A DNA stretch of 64,000 bases from Arthrinium phaeospermum (taxonomy: Eukaryota; Ascomycota; Sordariomycetes; Amphisphaeriales; Apiosporaceae): assembly GCA_006503535.1 (NCBI GenBank), contig QYRS01000013.1, positions 186,001 to 250,000 on the forward strand, read 5' to 3'. Position numbers and translations under genes: made by a program. Numbering within the stretch: the first letter of the stretch is position 1; each line of letters starts with the position of its first letter. Shown here piece after piece: positions 10,976 through 22,956 of this stretch. Below the pieces are notes generated by a model. That model had not been told where the DNA came from, ran no database searches, and worked only from the letters and a program-made list of their open reading frames with translations.

Positions 10976-12076
10976 ATGGCTTCCACCACGGAGCGTATCC
11001 AGACCAATGCAGAGAGGAACCGGTTGTTGCTCTCCATCCTATCCGAGACAGACCATGCAAAACCGTCATTGCAACAGCACGAGTTCTATCTCAACGACCT
11101 GGATCGACAGCTCGCGGATGCAACCAGATGGGTCAAGGAAGTGGACAAGAAGCGCCAAAAGGAGCTGAAAGAGCATAAGAAATATCGAGACTCGGTCATG
11201 AAGCGCTTTGCTTTTAAGGTCTCGGGAAACAAGGACAAGTTTGAGGAAAGAGCAGCCAAAGAGGAGCGCGAATACTTCGACGCGTTGCAGGACGAGCACA
11301 AAGCCAAGGAGCAGGAGAAGAACCTCAAGTCTCTGCGCGAGGCGGCCATGGTGCATAGGACGGAGCTGCAGGGCATGATGTCACGCCACAACTCGGCCCA
11401 GCACGACCTGGACACTATGTACGACGCCATCTTCGATGGCCCCACGCCGGAGTTCCCCGAGGAGGACAGCAAGGAGCAGGTGGCCAAGGAGGCCCTGCAG
11501 GCGTATCATGAGGCCAAAATGCAGTCTGAGGGCGAGATGGAGGTCATCAAGATGCTCAGCGAGGTAATGAGGCGCATGGACGAGGCCCTGAACCACATCG
11601 AGGACGCGCTGGACCACAGCCGGTTGGACATGTTTGGCGGCGGGACCATCATGGACATGATGGAGCGCAGCGCCCTACACAAGGCCGAGCTGGCCATCGA
11701 GGAGGCGCGACGGCTGATGAAGCAGGCCCGTCGCCAGTCGAAGGGCCAGGTCACGCCCTTGCTGCCGGTGCACATCGCCTCTGGCAGCATCATGAGCGAC
11801 GTCGTCTTCGACAACATCTTCACCGATATGGCGTTCCACGACAAGATCAAGGCCTCGAGGGCCGACGTAGGGCGGTGCCGCCTGGACGTCGAGTGCCAGC
11901 TCGCCGACGCCCGCAGTAGATATCAGCGGCAGGAACAGGTGGTCCAGGAAAAGGCCCAGCTGCTCGAGACGGGTCGGGCGGAGCTTCAGCACGCTAGGGA
12001 GCTCATCTTTGAACATGCCACTGCTGCTGCGGGGCCCAGCATGCAGAAGGTCGATGACACGGTGGGAGAGGATTGA
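10976..12076 (+). CDS. Coiled-coil cytoplasmic protein, function unknown
   Basis: Single exon, 366 residues from ATG at 10976. An in-frame ATG at 10880 would add 32 residues of unrelated composition; I prefer the internal start because MASTTERIQTNAERN begins the charged helical sequence. Almost the whole protein is heptad-rich with long Glu/Lys/Arg stretches (DRQLADATRWVKEVDKKRQKELKEHKK at about 35-65; ARSRYQRQEQVVQEKAQLLETGRAELQHARELI near the C-terminus), broken by a short Pro-containing linker around residue 165 (DGPTPEFPEED). There is no membrane segment, signal peptide or enzyme motif. A structural or scaffold role is inferred from coiled-coil content only; I do not recognise the family. 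Confidence 0.82.
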   Translation: MASTTERIQTNAERNRLLLSILSETDHAKPSLQQHEFYLNDLDRQLADATRWVKEVDKKRQKELKEHKKYRDSVMKRFAFKVSGNKDKFEERAAKEEREYFDALQDEHKAKEQEKNLKSLREAAMVHRTELQGMMSRHNSAQHDLDTMYDAIFDGPTPEFPEEDSKEQVAKEALQAYHEAKMQSEGEMEVIKMLSEVMRRMDEALNHIEDALDHSRLDMFGGGTIMDMMERSALHKAELAIEEARRLMKQARRQSKGQVTPLLPVHIASGSIMSDVVFDNIFTDMAFHDKIKASRADVGRCRLDVECQLADARSRYQRQEQVVQEKAQLLETGRAELQHARELIFEHATAAAGPSMQKVDDTVGED

Positions 12077-13828
12077 ATAGAAGGAAAGAGGAGTGTTTGC
12101 TTTTGCTCTAATTTTGTGCGTCTGGTGGCGTTTTAGTTTTACCCCGACATATGATATGATACCCGATCCCTCTCCCCACGATTTGGAGCTGTCATCTTGA
12201 TCTTGGGCAACTCGTTGCGCTGTTGTTATATTCTGGGGCTGCCGCCAAGGATGGCTGATTACGGCGCAACGGTCCAGCATGAGCACGCCATTGGAGCAGC
12301 CTTGGACAGCTAGCTGCATTACGCTGTGTGACTTGGCGGCATGGCAGCTGTATGTCTCGGCGCTGACCCCAAGTGCCAGCAATAGTGTCGAGTATTTGTT
12401 TGCGCCTCCGACAACGCAGCGTAAGCAGCTAATCCCTCTTCTGATCCCTCCCTCCCCATCGATAGGTGTGCAGGCGCCAAGTGCCAAGGCAGCCAGGGTG
12501 GACGGTGGCGGTGGATGCCTCAGGAGCCGCATGCGGGCCAATAATAGAGGGTGGTCCAATGCAGCCCAGCACGTCCATCCGCGTTTCTTTGTTTGCTTGT
12601 TTTTCTAGTAGGGCCGAGCGAACATCAGCTTCCGTGCGAGTTCATGCGGCACATACAAGACAGAAGAAAACCCATGTAGTATGACTCTCGGCGCAGGCAT
12701 TTGCGGTGGTACCAGGCTGCAGAGCGATAAGTGGCAGAGGTTCCAGACTCAAGTCGGACCAATCAGGGGCTCGGTGCTGGCCGTTATGGGGACCGGGAAG
12801 CCGTGGAAAGGATCCACGCGCCTCGGGATCGGACATCCCCACATCAGCACCGGCATATTATCATGACCACGACGGGCCACTCGTATGGATTCTTGCTTCT
12901 CTGCGTAAATGACGAATGAACTTGAAACCCCAGCATATCATGTGCGTCCCCGTGTCAGCGCGTATATGCCGCCGTGGGTCACAGTCACCTGTCCCAGGCT
13001 GGAGACGAGCGAAATTGGCCTCCGAATCCCGTGCCCTATCCCGCATGAACGTACGTACGTACACCGGCTCACAAAGGATCGCAATCTGACTACCAAGCAG
13101 CAGTCGAGCGGCAGATCGAGGGACCTAGTTTGAGACAAGTGTCGCAGCAGGGAGGCTCGATGCCCTGGCAGGGCTGGTGCTGACAGCTTGACATGTAGTT
13201 GTAAGCTTAAGCTAGGTTAGGCGTGGAGAGACATGGGCTGCAGGGTCCAATTATCCTGTCCAGCGTCGGTAGCAGCAGCAGGAGCAAAGAGGAGACGTCT
13301 GACGAGAGAGTGAGAAAATTGAGAGGCTCGGCAATCCTTCCACACCTTTTCCGGAGTACGTGATCCCAACGTACACTCCAATGCATGAACGAGCCAACAG
13401 CTTACACCACTGTTGGTCGTCTACTATCCACCCCAGTCTGGAACGATATCTAGCGCCGGACTCCCTGCCAGCGTGGATGGGGACAAAGTGAAATGGTGTC
13501 AGCCCATTGTGCCCAACACGGCTGCCTGGCAAGCAACAGCTCCCCATATCTTGGAATATCGAGACATGGACTTGCCAGCCACGACCACAGGCGACGGGGC
13601 TATGGGGCCCCCATAATCATAGTCCGGCCGGTTATGCTGCTGCCCGGGGGTCGATGAAGTAGCAAGGAGGTCAGCCCAGTCCAGCGGTGACCCTCCTTTA
13701 AATGCCCTGCCTCTCTTGCTCCTCTGCTTCTCTAGTCTGGCGTTGCTCCGTTTCGACACCCATCACAACCAACAACCGCTGCCACTCACCATCCCACCTA
13801 CTGTCCCTGTTCCAAGAATCAGCCCAAG
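12077..13828. other. Intergenic upstream of the P450 gene
   Basis: About 1.75 kb. An antisense frame at 11675-12559 overlaps the coiled-coil gene and is a shadow. A short GTAC tandem lies near 13047-13062. The last 150 bp before the P450 are C/T-rich, as in many fungal promoters. No gene supported. Confidence 0.55.
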
Positions 13829-15698
13829 ATGGAAGGCGTCAGGATCCTCATCCTCTACCTGGCTGTCCCCAGTCTGCTGCTCTCAGCATTGCAGCAGATC
13901 CTATCATGGAGGAAGAGGGGCCCCAAGCGGAACATCCCAGGCCCCAAGCAGTATCCTGTCATAGGCCGCGTGCATGATCTGGATCGCTTCAGCATGTGGA
14001 AAAAGTTCAAGGAATGGGCCGACATATACGGGCCTATCTACCGCACAAGCATGCTGGGCCAGCAGTTCATCATCGTGTCAGACGAGAACATTGCACAGGA
14101 GCTACTCACAAAGAGAGGCCACATCTACTCGGGCCGTCCCCAGATCCGGGCGCTCTTTGACCACAAGACAGGGCCTGGCTATGTCGCCTTGATGGACCGC
14201 ACTGGTAAGTCATATATAAGCAGCCCATGGACCTCCTGTCATTTGTGCAAGCCCCACTGACAGACACTCGCAGACACATGGACCAAACAGCGCAAATGGG
14301 TCCATGCCGCCATGGCCGACTTCCACCGGGCACACTTCCACGGTGTGATCGAGGAAGAGGTGAAGCGCTATCTTGCGGTCTTGATGCTGGAGCCGGCCAA
14401 GTTCCACTCCAACACTCGTGAGCACTGCGGCCGCATCATGAGCCGACTGGCCTGGGACGACGCGTCGATCGGTAAGGAAAATGGCGACAGCGCCGACTGT
14501 ACCCTGACGCAGATGTCCGTGTCGGGTCCCCTCGTCAACACCATGACCCCCTTGTGGTCCATCCCGTGGGCCCTCAACCCCTGGAAGAAGTACGAGCGGG
14601 CCCGCGAGGACCAACAGCGCGCCTGGTGGCTCAACTCGCTCAAGCTCGCCAAGCAGCGCTACCTGACCGGCACCCTGCCCGCCGAGACCTGGTCGTTCCG
14701 CTACCTCGACAACCTCTACAAGGGGGGAACACGACCCTCGAGCAGAGCGAGAAGGACGAGGAGTTCGCGAGCTGCATGCTGGGCTTCCACAACCTTGTCG
14801 GCGTCGTCACGATATGTGGCCCGATGCAGTTCTTCCTCATGGCCATGACACTGCATCCAGGTATGAAGGCATTAGATGATTAAGCCGACCAAAAGTCACT
14901 GCTAACGACAACATGTCACAGAATGGCAGAAGAAAGCACAAGAAGAGATCGACCGCGTTTGTGGCAACCGGATGCCCACCACCGCTGACTCGCCAAATTT
15001 ACCGACAGTGAGAGCATGTCTCAAGGAGACGTTGCGTTGGCGCTCGGGCGTGCCCCTCGGTATGTTTGCACTTATTTATTTATTTTCCCCTCTTCTTGAT
15101 CTATCCCAGAGCACCATTTGGCTTCGTCGCTAATTTGGGAAATATTAGGCGTGCCTCACCAAGCCGAAAAAGACGACGAGTACATGGGCGAGAAAATCGC
15201 TGCCGGCACCATCGTCCTTGCCTGTGAATGGTATGTTATGCCCCTCCCGTCGGAGAGTTAGCTAATCTTGTCATTCTCGCTTACATTCTTGTGTGTGTGT
15301 GTGTGTGCAGGAGCATGAACCGTGTGCCCGAGGTCTACCCGGACCCGGAGAACTACCACCCGGAGCGGTACCTGGAGCCCGGCTGGCCGACGTACCAGGA
15401 GCCGCTGAGCCGGTACCCCAACTTCCGCGAGGGCAAGGGCATGCACACGTTCGGGTGGGGCCGGCGGACGTGCCTGGGCCAGCACATTGTGGACGACGAG
15501 ATGTTCGTCTCGGGCGCGGCGGCGCTGTGGGCCTTCGACCTGACCAGGAAGCGCTGCCCCTCGACCGGCCGGGAGATCGACTTCGACTCCGAGGCCACCA
15601 ACGCCCACGTCATCCTCGAGCCCCTGCCCTTCCCCATGGACATCCACCCCGGAGCGACGAGCGCGCCGCCCACGTCCTCGCAGGCTACGCCGGGGTGA
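13829..15698 (+). CDS. Cytochrome P450 (class E, OrdA-like), with an apparent one-base frameshift
   Basis: Exons 13829..14204, 14274..14860, 14922..15059, 15149..15230, 15311..15698, all with GT-AG introns; about 523 residues if the frame is corrected. The N-terminal membrane anchor (residues about 4-22) and proline hinge NIPGPKQYPVIG are present, as are the K-helix ExxR (KETLRW), the PERF-like PERYLEPGW, and the heme loop FGWGRRTCLG with the Cys codon at 15471-15473. A monooxygenase at the ER membrane is expected; the overall pattern recalls O-methylsterigmatocystin oxidoreductase-like P450s. Exon 2 breaks frame in a run of six G at 14722-14727: reading on with one extra base restores NTTLEQSEKDEEFASCMLGF and the phase of every later exon. 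As given it would truncate before the heme region. Either a sequence error or a recent pseudogene. Confidence 0.85.
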
Positions 15699-18456
15699 GA
15701 GACAAGTTGAAGGTTTAGTTTGGGGTCTTGTTGTTGCTAGGTTGCAGATTGTTCGCGGGGCTCCTTTTCCTTTTTTTGTATTCAAGATAGCGGGCCAGGC
15801 CACTAGGGCGATCATTCTTGACTTTTCCTTGGCTCGAGGTGGTCGAGTTTATGTCTATGTATGAGGTCCTTATAAACCAGATGTAATTCAAAAAGCTTGT
15901 GAAAAAAGAGTAAGGTGTGTTGCATAAATGAGCTGTAGGATAGTCTGATATAGCCATATATAATGGAATAACCGGGTCGTACGATATACGAATCCGTGCT
16001 TTATCTATAGCCAAACTCACCAGTATGTCTCACCCATACGATCAAATCGTCCGGTACTTGCGATAACTTAACCAAGTCTTGGTTCCAGCCTCGAAATATC
16101 GCCGAGGATGCTTCCAACATGTAACGACCTGGAAACAGCATATAAGGAGAATCTCCAACTTGAAGCCTGTTAGGATGAAGTGATGGAGTAAGAGCCACGT
16201 TTGCGATCATGGTCCCCACCGAGCAAGTCTTGACTCCCATTCGTTGTTATTTATATCGTCAGTTCTTGGGACAAATGGCTTCCTTGTCCGGGTATGAGAC
16301 GTTGTTCGTAACCGCACTCGTGCAGAAGCCACCGGAACGAAAAGCGCCCACGGAGCGGTGGGGGGACAATACGGAGCAATCGAAGACAGCATATGTATGT
16401 CCATATTTCTCTCTCTATCAACGGCTCCACATACCCCAGAGTGCCTGGGCCTCCTGCCAAGCCCAAGGTGTGGAAATGTTTGCAACAAGGCGCAAGTCGT
16501 GGAGATCCAATCAGCCGCGTTTCAACAGGTGGGCGGTGAAACTGGCATGCCGCAGGAACCCAGGCTGACATAGTGTCTCTCGGTGACAACAAATTCAAGC
16601 TTCTCTTGGCAGCCCACATTCTGCGTATAGAGCCATCCCGACCTATGTCGCAGCCGGAGCACGACCCGCTGGATCTGATAGGCCTCCTCTGTTTGTTTGT
16701 ATATTTGTTTGTTTATTCAGTTGTACGATGGGATGCTATACTCAGCATCGGTATAGTCCCCTGTATAGTGGCTGATGAACTCTATTAATTCCCCACAGTT
16801 GAACCCTAAAACCTGCTTAGACCGACAGCCCTTATCCGACAGACCAGAAGCAAACTCTAAATATATTATAATTATTATATCACTAACGTTATTATTGTAC
16901 ATGTCAAGAGTGCTATAGCATCCTATCCCTGACTGCCTGAGTCGAAACGGACGAGCGCGATTGTCCCCTTCCTTTCCATGAGCAGCCAGTTGGAAAGTTT
17001 CAAGTACAGGGTCGGCGGGTGATAGAAGCTTAACATTCCATCAACGGACGGAAATGGTTATATCTCCGATCCGCAGCCAATATGATCGTCATCGTCATGG
17101 TCGTCGCCTCCCCCGCGTGAAGTCAATCATCATCATCATGACCATCATCATCATGCCACTTGGATTTATGGGATGTTCTTTTTGTAGATGCATGCATGTA
17201 TGCCGATCGGGTTCCTTGCCCATTGGCTGAGATGAGTAGCATCTGCTGTGTGACTGCAACCGTCGGTCGTGCATTTCCCGGCGCATCTGATTGGGGTAGA
17301 GGGCGGGCTCCCCCCAACGGCGCTGATCGTCCAACTGGGCCGTCGTTCATGTGACAGCCGCTCAGCTGAGTGTGTCTGCGTCCGTTATTTCCGCTTCTCG
17401 TTCCCGCTGCCTGCGCCTTTGTTTTCGCTCGTGTCCCCGGGATAACCCCCGGAACCTTCCACGGGGGCCCCGCTACTCCCACCGGATATCTTCTGGTTCC
17501 GCAAAAGGCCGGGCTATAGACCACCCAGGGTATCCCCGCATTCAATTAGGGGGTACTGTCGTTGTTTCCGCCACGGGCAGTAACTAAGACGTGGGATGCC
17601 GGTTATCCCCAGATCTGCGGCGCTGGGCCACCCCGCTCTGCCTACTTAGGTAGTTGTATGCATGCCAAAGATTCAGAGGTAACCCCAGCACATTCTTGGG
17701 AATAGACAGTGACGAAATTGGCCTTGGTGCTGTTCGGTGTTCCCATTGGTCTTGGTGGGATTGGCGCAAAGAAGGGTAGAGCCTGACAGACCAGAGTCAG
17801 CGTGCCCCTATCCAGCGCAGTCATCTTACACTGTCACCCAACGTGCAGACTGCAGCGCTTGTCATCGACCTGCCTCTGCCTCCCCCCAATTGACAGAGCC
17901 TAGGATGAGCCGACTTCCGTCCTCTCAACCGAAAACATATCCAGGTTACATACATGCAGAAAAGGGCTCTCTGTCGGCCATGTCAGCCGTCTGGGCGGAC
18001 CAGCACAGCAGCTTGGCCCTGTCCCTGTCCACTCTGGCCTGGTCTGTGTCTGTGTCTGCGTCTGTGTCTGCGTCTATGTCTGGATATAGACCAAACGCAT
18101 ACCAAACAGAAACAGGCAGAGCCCGCATCTGTACCGCTGAAGGTCTGACTCGGCCAAGGGGAGCAGTGCCGGACTCGACTCTCTCAACTGGAAGGAAGGA
18201 GAGACGTAACACTGCCTCGATCGAATATGCATCGCCATCCTGGGACATGCGGCTATATATCATCATGCCATCGCAACCTCTTGTGAACCTCTCGTGATTT
18301 GGCCCTCACAGCTTCGACCATACTTCATCTTAGTTCTTCAACCAACCGTTTGGCTTTTTTTTCCTTTCCATTTCTATAGTCGGCAGCGCCTGGACTTGCA
18401 CACCTATACTCTCCCCCCTGACTTTCCATATCCCGTGACCACACCAGGCAGGCACC
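15699..18456. other. Long intergenic between P450 and sulfate permease
   Basis: 2.76 kb without a supported gene. It holds an ATC/TCA trinucleotide microsatellite near 17126-17157 and a degenerate GTCTGT/GTCTGC repeat near 18043-18083. The last kilobase should contain the sulfate permease promoter. Candidate frames (for example 17123-17545 minus) are compositionally biased and lack domain features. Confidence 0.55.
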
Positions 18457-19209
18457 ATGGCAAGACTCGACTTGAAGGAAAATGTCGAGTGGGCGAAGGA
18501 CGTGGTGCGAACCGACACGACCACCAACCGAGTCAAGAGCTTCGTCGTCACCGGCGCGCCCAAGATGCCCAGCGCCGCCGGGCAGTACCTCCTCGACAAG
18601 TTCCCCATCATCCAATGGCTTCCGCGTTACCACCCCGCGTGGCTCGTGCAGGACTTCATGGCCGGCCTGACCGTCGGCGTGCTGCTGATCCCCCAGGGCC
18701 TCGCCTACGCCAAGATCGCCACCATACCGATCGAGAATGGGCTTTATTCCGGCTGGATCCCCGCCGTCATGGCCGTCCTCATGGGAACATCCAAAGGTGT
18801 GTTCCTTAGTCCATCACAACTCGGACATGCTTACTGACGATCCCGGTGGACACGATATAGACCTGTCGTCCGGTCCCACATCTGTCTTGGGCCTTTTGAC
18901 TTCGGAGATTGTCCGGGATCTCTCGGCCGAGTACAGCCCGACCGCCATTGCCAGTGCCGTGGCGTTCATGGTCGGCGCATACAACCTCGTCTTGGGTCTC
19001 TTCGGGCTGGGGTTCCTTTTGGAATTCGTCTCTGTCCCCGTCCTCACCGGCTTCATCTCTGCCACCTCTCTGACCATCGGCTTCGGTCAGCTGGGAAGCC
19101 TGGTGGGTCTGAGCGATACCCCTGGCGGCATCTTTAACATTATAGGATACGCCCTGAAACGGCTCCCGCAGTGGTAAGTGCTTCACATGTCCAATCCTGC
19201 CTTTTTTCT

Positions 19210-19245
<36 letters not shown>

Positions 19246-20888
19246 ATTTCGTTTTCTTTGTTCCAGCTCAATATGAGACAAACTGACTTGTGGTAAAGGG
19301 ATGGACCTACCTGCGCAATCGGCTTTGGAACCGTCGCCATCCTCCTCGCGCTTGAGAAGCTGGGCAAGACGTTGGGCAAGAAGAACTTCGTCATCAAGTA
19401 CATCGCGTCCAGCCGTGCCGTCTTCGTCGTGATACTATTCACCCTTATCAGCTTCTTCGTCAACAAGGACCGCGGCGCCAAACCGCTCTGGTCCATCACC
19501 AAGGTCAAGACCAAGGGCATCGCCGCCCCGAAGGCCCACGACACCGAATTGCTCCTGAAAGTCGCCTCTCGCGCCTTCGCGCCGCTGGTGGCATGCTCAC
19601 TGGAGCACTTGGCCGTGGGCAAGGCGTTTGGGCGACGCAATGGCTACTCGATAGACCAGACTCAGGTATGCAGCGATCTGGGCTCTTATGTCCCCTTTCC
19701 CGAAAGCAAAGCGAGGTGCTGATTTCTCGTTGCTGTCGGTGTAGGAGCTCAACTATCTCGGATTCACCAACGTCATCAACAGCTTCTTCAGCGTGATGCC
19801 AGTCAGCGGCGCCATGTCCCGGACGGCGGTGAACTCCGAATGCCGCGTCAGGAGCCCGCTCAACGGGGTCGTCACTGCCGGCTTCATCCTCTTGACCGTC
19901 TACGTGCTTTCGCCGGCCCTCTTCTGGCTACCCAAGGCCACGCTTTCTGCCATCATTGTGAGTTTCTCGTTTATATAGCTCTTTATGAGCTACAGCAAAG
20001 TACCCTGGCTGACACCGGTACGTCCAGATCATGGCCGTCGTCCATCTCTTCGGTCCCGTGTCGCTCTTCTACCGCTACTGGAGGGTGTCCTTCGCCGACT
20101 TCGTAGCCTCGATGCTGTCCTTCTGGATGACCGTATTTGTCTCGGCTGAGATCGGCATCGGCGTCGCCGTGGCGTGGTCTGTTATTTACACGCTCCTGCG
20201 CTCCGCCTTTATCAAGCCTCTGGTGCAGCTCGATAGCCATGGCGAAGGCCGCGACGACTTCTCTCCCGCCTCAAAACCCAACGGCAATTCTGATGATGGA
20301 GTGGTGAACTACAGCTACAACTTCGCCCCGGCCGCCGGCCCCCGCATTCCGAGCGACACCATCGTCGTCCGCTTCACCGACGCGCTCTTCTTCCCCAACG
20401 CGCAGCGCGGCAAGGGCACCGCCCTCGAGGCCGTCCAGCTCGTCTACGACGAGACCAAGAGCGCCGCCGCGTCCGCGGTGCCGGACAACGAGCGGTCCTG
20501 GAGCGTGGCGACGGCGCAGCGGATCCAGCGGCTGCGCCGGGCGTGCGGCGGCGGGGCCGCGGTCCGGGAGGCGCCCCTGGCCGTCGTGGTGTGGGACGTG
20601 ACGCGGATGTCCTTCATCGACGTGACGGCGGTGCTGGCCCTCGGGGAGCTCAAGGACGACGTCCGCGGCCACTGCGGGCCGCAGGTGCAGTTCCACATCG
20701 TGGGCATGGCCCCCGCCGTGCGCGAGCGCTTCGAGCGCGCCGAGTGGCCCCTTGCGGACCCCGGTCGCTGGCGGCCAGACGGCGACATGCTGAGCACCGA
20801 TACCGTCTACTCAAGCATGGAGCACGCTCTGCGGGACCGGCCGGGCAGCGTGCTGGAGGCTGTGGTTACGGAGAAGTTTGACATGTAG
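18457..20888 (+). CDS. SulP-family sulfate permease with C-terminal STAS domain
   Basis: Five exons, join(18457..18796,18861..19173,19299..19665,19745..19957,20028..20888), 697 residues. The SulP signature appears early (LVQDFMAGLTVGVLLIPQGLAYAKIATIP), followed by about ten to twelve hydrophobic helices including GFTNVINSFFSVMPVSGAMSRTAVN, the conserved substrate-site region. The STAS domain occupies about 515-697 (IVVRFTDALFF; VVVWDVTRMSFIDVTAVLALGEL). Known relatives (Neurospora CYS-13/CYS-14, yeast Sul1/2) import sulfate at the plasma membrane and are sulfur-repressed; this one is about 100 residues shorter than those, so a different anion or membrane is possible. Intron 2 carries an unusual CTT/CCT pyrimidine tract at 19206-19247. 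No clear CYS3-type site was found upstream by eye. Confidence 0.92.
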
Positions 20889-21426
20889 TTGGAGGGTTCA
20901 TGCTGGCTGGCATGGAACAAGTATGAACGAGTCTTTTTCGCGCCCAGGCGGCCACCCAAATTGTGTTTTCGTTATTCAGGGTATATTTCAGTACGATTAC
21001 TTCTTCATGGTCATAAGGGGTTCGTGCTATGTCATCTTCATTAGGTCTGTTGCTGGGGAGTCTCAACGTTCGCTCATTCCACGTATCGGTCATGGCCTTG
21101 GGTGAAGGAGTTTTTGTTTTTTCTATTCCATGGGAATTGAGTTCCTGGAAAATATGTATATTGCATCATAGACGCCCTTCCCTCTCTTGGATGTAGGCAA
21201 AGGGGGAGAAACTGGGTCATGTTTGATGCCGTTAGCTCTTGGTCAGTCATTAGCCAATTCAAGGGCTTGCCCACTTGCCAGACCCTGGCTTTCCAAACGC
21301 CTTCATATTGTACACTTGAAAAATCGTCCCGTCGCGTTGAAATACCCGACGATAGATGTGGTTTATTAAGATATGGAGTCGTTTCTCAATCGTACTGTGT
21401 TCTGCCGTTCCATGACGTGGTCATCC
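20889..21426. other. Convergent intergenic between sulfate permease and oxalate decarboxylase
   Basis: The 3' ends of two genes converge here. I see no repeat, hairpin or gene. Confidence 0.5.
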
Positions 21427-22956
21427 TTACAGCTCATCAACCCTGATCTGCGACGCATCAAGATCGACATCGGGCTGAGTGACCTCGTCCTTCTCCGCGC
21501 TCTGGACCTTCTTCCAGAAGGCCTCGCCGCTCTCCGGGTCGTCCTTGAACAGGTGGTCGACGACCATCTTCTTGGGCGTCTCGCCCATCCACTGGAACAG
21601 AGAGAAGTCGCGGAACTCGTCGGCGCGGAAAACCTCGAGCATCTCCACGGGCTCGTCCCCGATGTTCTCGACGAAGTGGCCGTTGTTGCGCGGCACGATG
21701 CCGACGTCGCCAGGCACGTAGTCGAACGTGCGGGCCGTGCCCTCGGCGGCGAAGATGGTGATGCGGGCGCGGCCCTTGATGAAGAACGACCACTCGTCGG
21801 CGTTGGGGTGCCAGTGCATCTCCCGAATGGCGCCGGGCTGGATGGTGACGTGGGCGGCGGCCACCGTCTTGGAGATCTCGAAGTTGTTGGAATCGGTTAT
21901 GCGCACTTCCCCGCCGCTCGTCTTCTTGGGCTCTTGGTCCATCATGCGATGGGTGAAGTTGTACTTGGACTTCTTCACACCCTTGCCCGACGGCCTCTCC
22001 TCGTCGATCGAGCCGGGGTTGGTGCCTTGGAAAATATACTTCTCACCATCTGGGATGTGGGCAAAGATCTCTGGGGCCAAGTTGAAGTTCTTGGCGATGA
22101 CCGACTTGGGAGTGTGGGCTATGTTGAAGTCAGCTGTCCGGTTCTGGGCTGGGAGCACCTGGGATTACATACCTAGCCAGTCGCTGAGGATGAAGGTAGA
22201 CTCTTCCGAGAAGTTGCCATCGTCGAAGATGAGCAGGAACTCGGTACCGTTGGGGCTCAAGCCCTGAAGCGAGTGAGGAACGCCGCTGGGGAAGTACCAG
22301 AGATCGCCCTTCTTCAAGTCGTCCATGAAGTTGCCGCCTTCGTAGTCGATGGCCGTCACACGGACTTCTCCGTCCAAGACGTAAGCCCATTCGGCTTCCT
22401 TGTGCCAGTGGAGCTCTCTGATGACGCCTTCATCCAGGCGCATATTCACGGCCGCCAGCTCGACACTCGAGCCGAGCTCGCGGACGGTGGTCTGTCGTGT
22501 CCAGCCCCCTTCCTGCAGCAATGCGTTAGCGGTAAATGAAATGAACAAGGGACCAAGCCGTTTCGTGACTCGTGGGCGGTGGGGTGGACTGACCTCGATT
22601 CTCACATGGGAATCGGCAAAGCTCCAGCGCATGTTGTTCATGTTGCCGTGATCGGTGGATGGTGGGCGCACCATATCCGGACCCTGGCGGGACCGCTCCC
22701 AGTTCCAGGGGCCCAACACGGAAGCGCCTAGACCATTACGGTACGGCAGGGGGTCCAACTTGTCGCCGACCGAGTCGACAGCTTTGTCGAGGGGGTCCTT
22801 GAACCCCGGGGTGTAGGGAGACTTGGTCTTCCCGAAATTCGAAGGCAACGAATGACCATCAAGCAACCGTTGGCGCGGGCTGTCTTGTACCGGAACAGCG
22901 CGTCCAAGTTCACTCAGCGCCGCGCCTAGAGCTAGAAATGAGCTTGTAAGTTGCAT
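21427..22956 (-). CDS. Secreted bicupin oxalate decarboxylase
   Basis: Three exons, complement(join(21427..22118,22173..22512,22594..22956)), 464 residues, introns of 54 and 81 nt. A signal peptide starts at MQLTSSFLALGAALSELGRA. Both cupin domains keep the Mn(II) set: domain 1 H156-W-H158, E162, H201; domain 2 H336-W-H338, E343, H382. The lid after domain 1 reads SEEST at residues 223-227, matching the SENST lid whose Glu is the proton donor in bacterial OxdC. That favours decarboxylation of oxalate to formate and CO2 rather than oxalate oxidation. Likely secreted or wall-associated, controlling oxalate and pH outside the cell. A start at 23067 would add a non-signal extension and is less likely. 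Confidence 0.93.

Noticed and set aside
11675..12559. 294-codon minus-strand frame
   Set aside because: Mostly antisense to the well-supported coiled-coil gene; Leu/His/Arg-rich shadow composition and no domain.
14689..14754. A 66-nt intron that would avoid the P450 frameshift
   Set aside because: It would remove the coding-like sequence SFRYLDNLYKGG and has no good branch point; the G-run indel explains the data better. Kept as a test in the finding.
21373..22176. 267-codon plus-strand frame
   Set aside because: Antisense to oxalate decarboxylase exon 3, whose cupin motifs and splice sites are clear.
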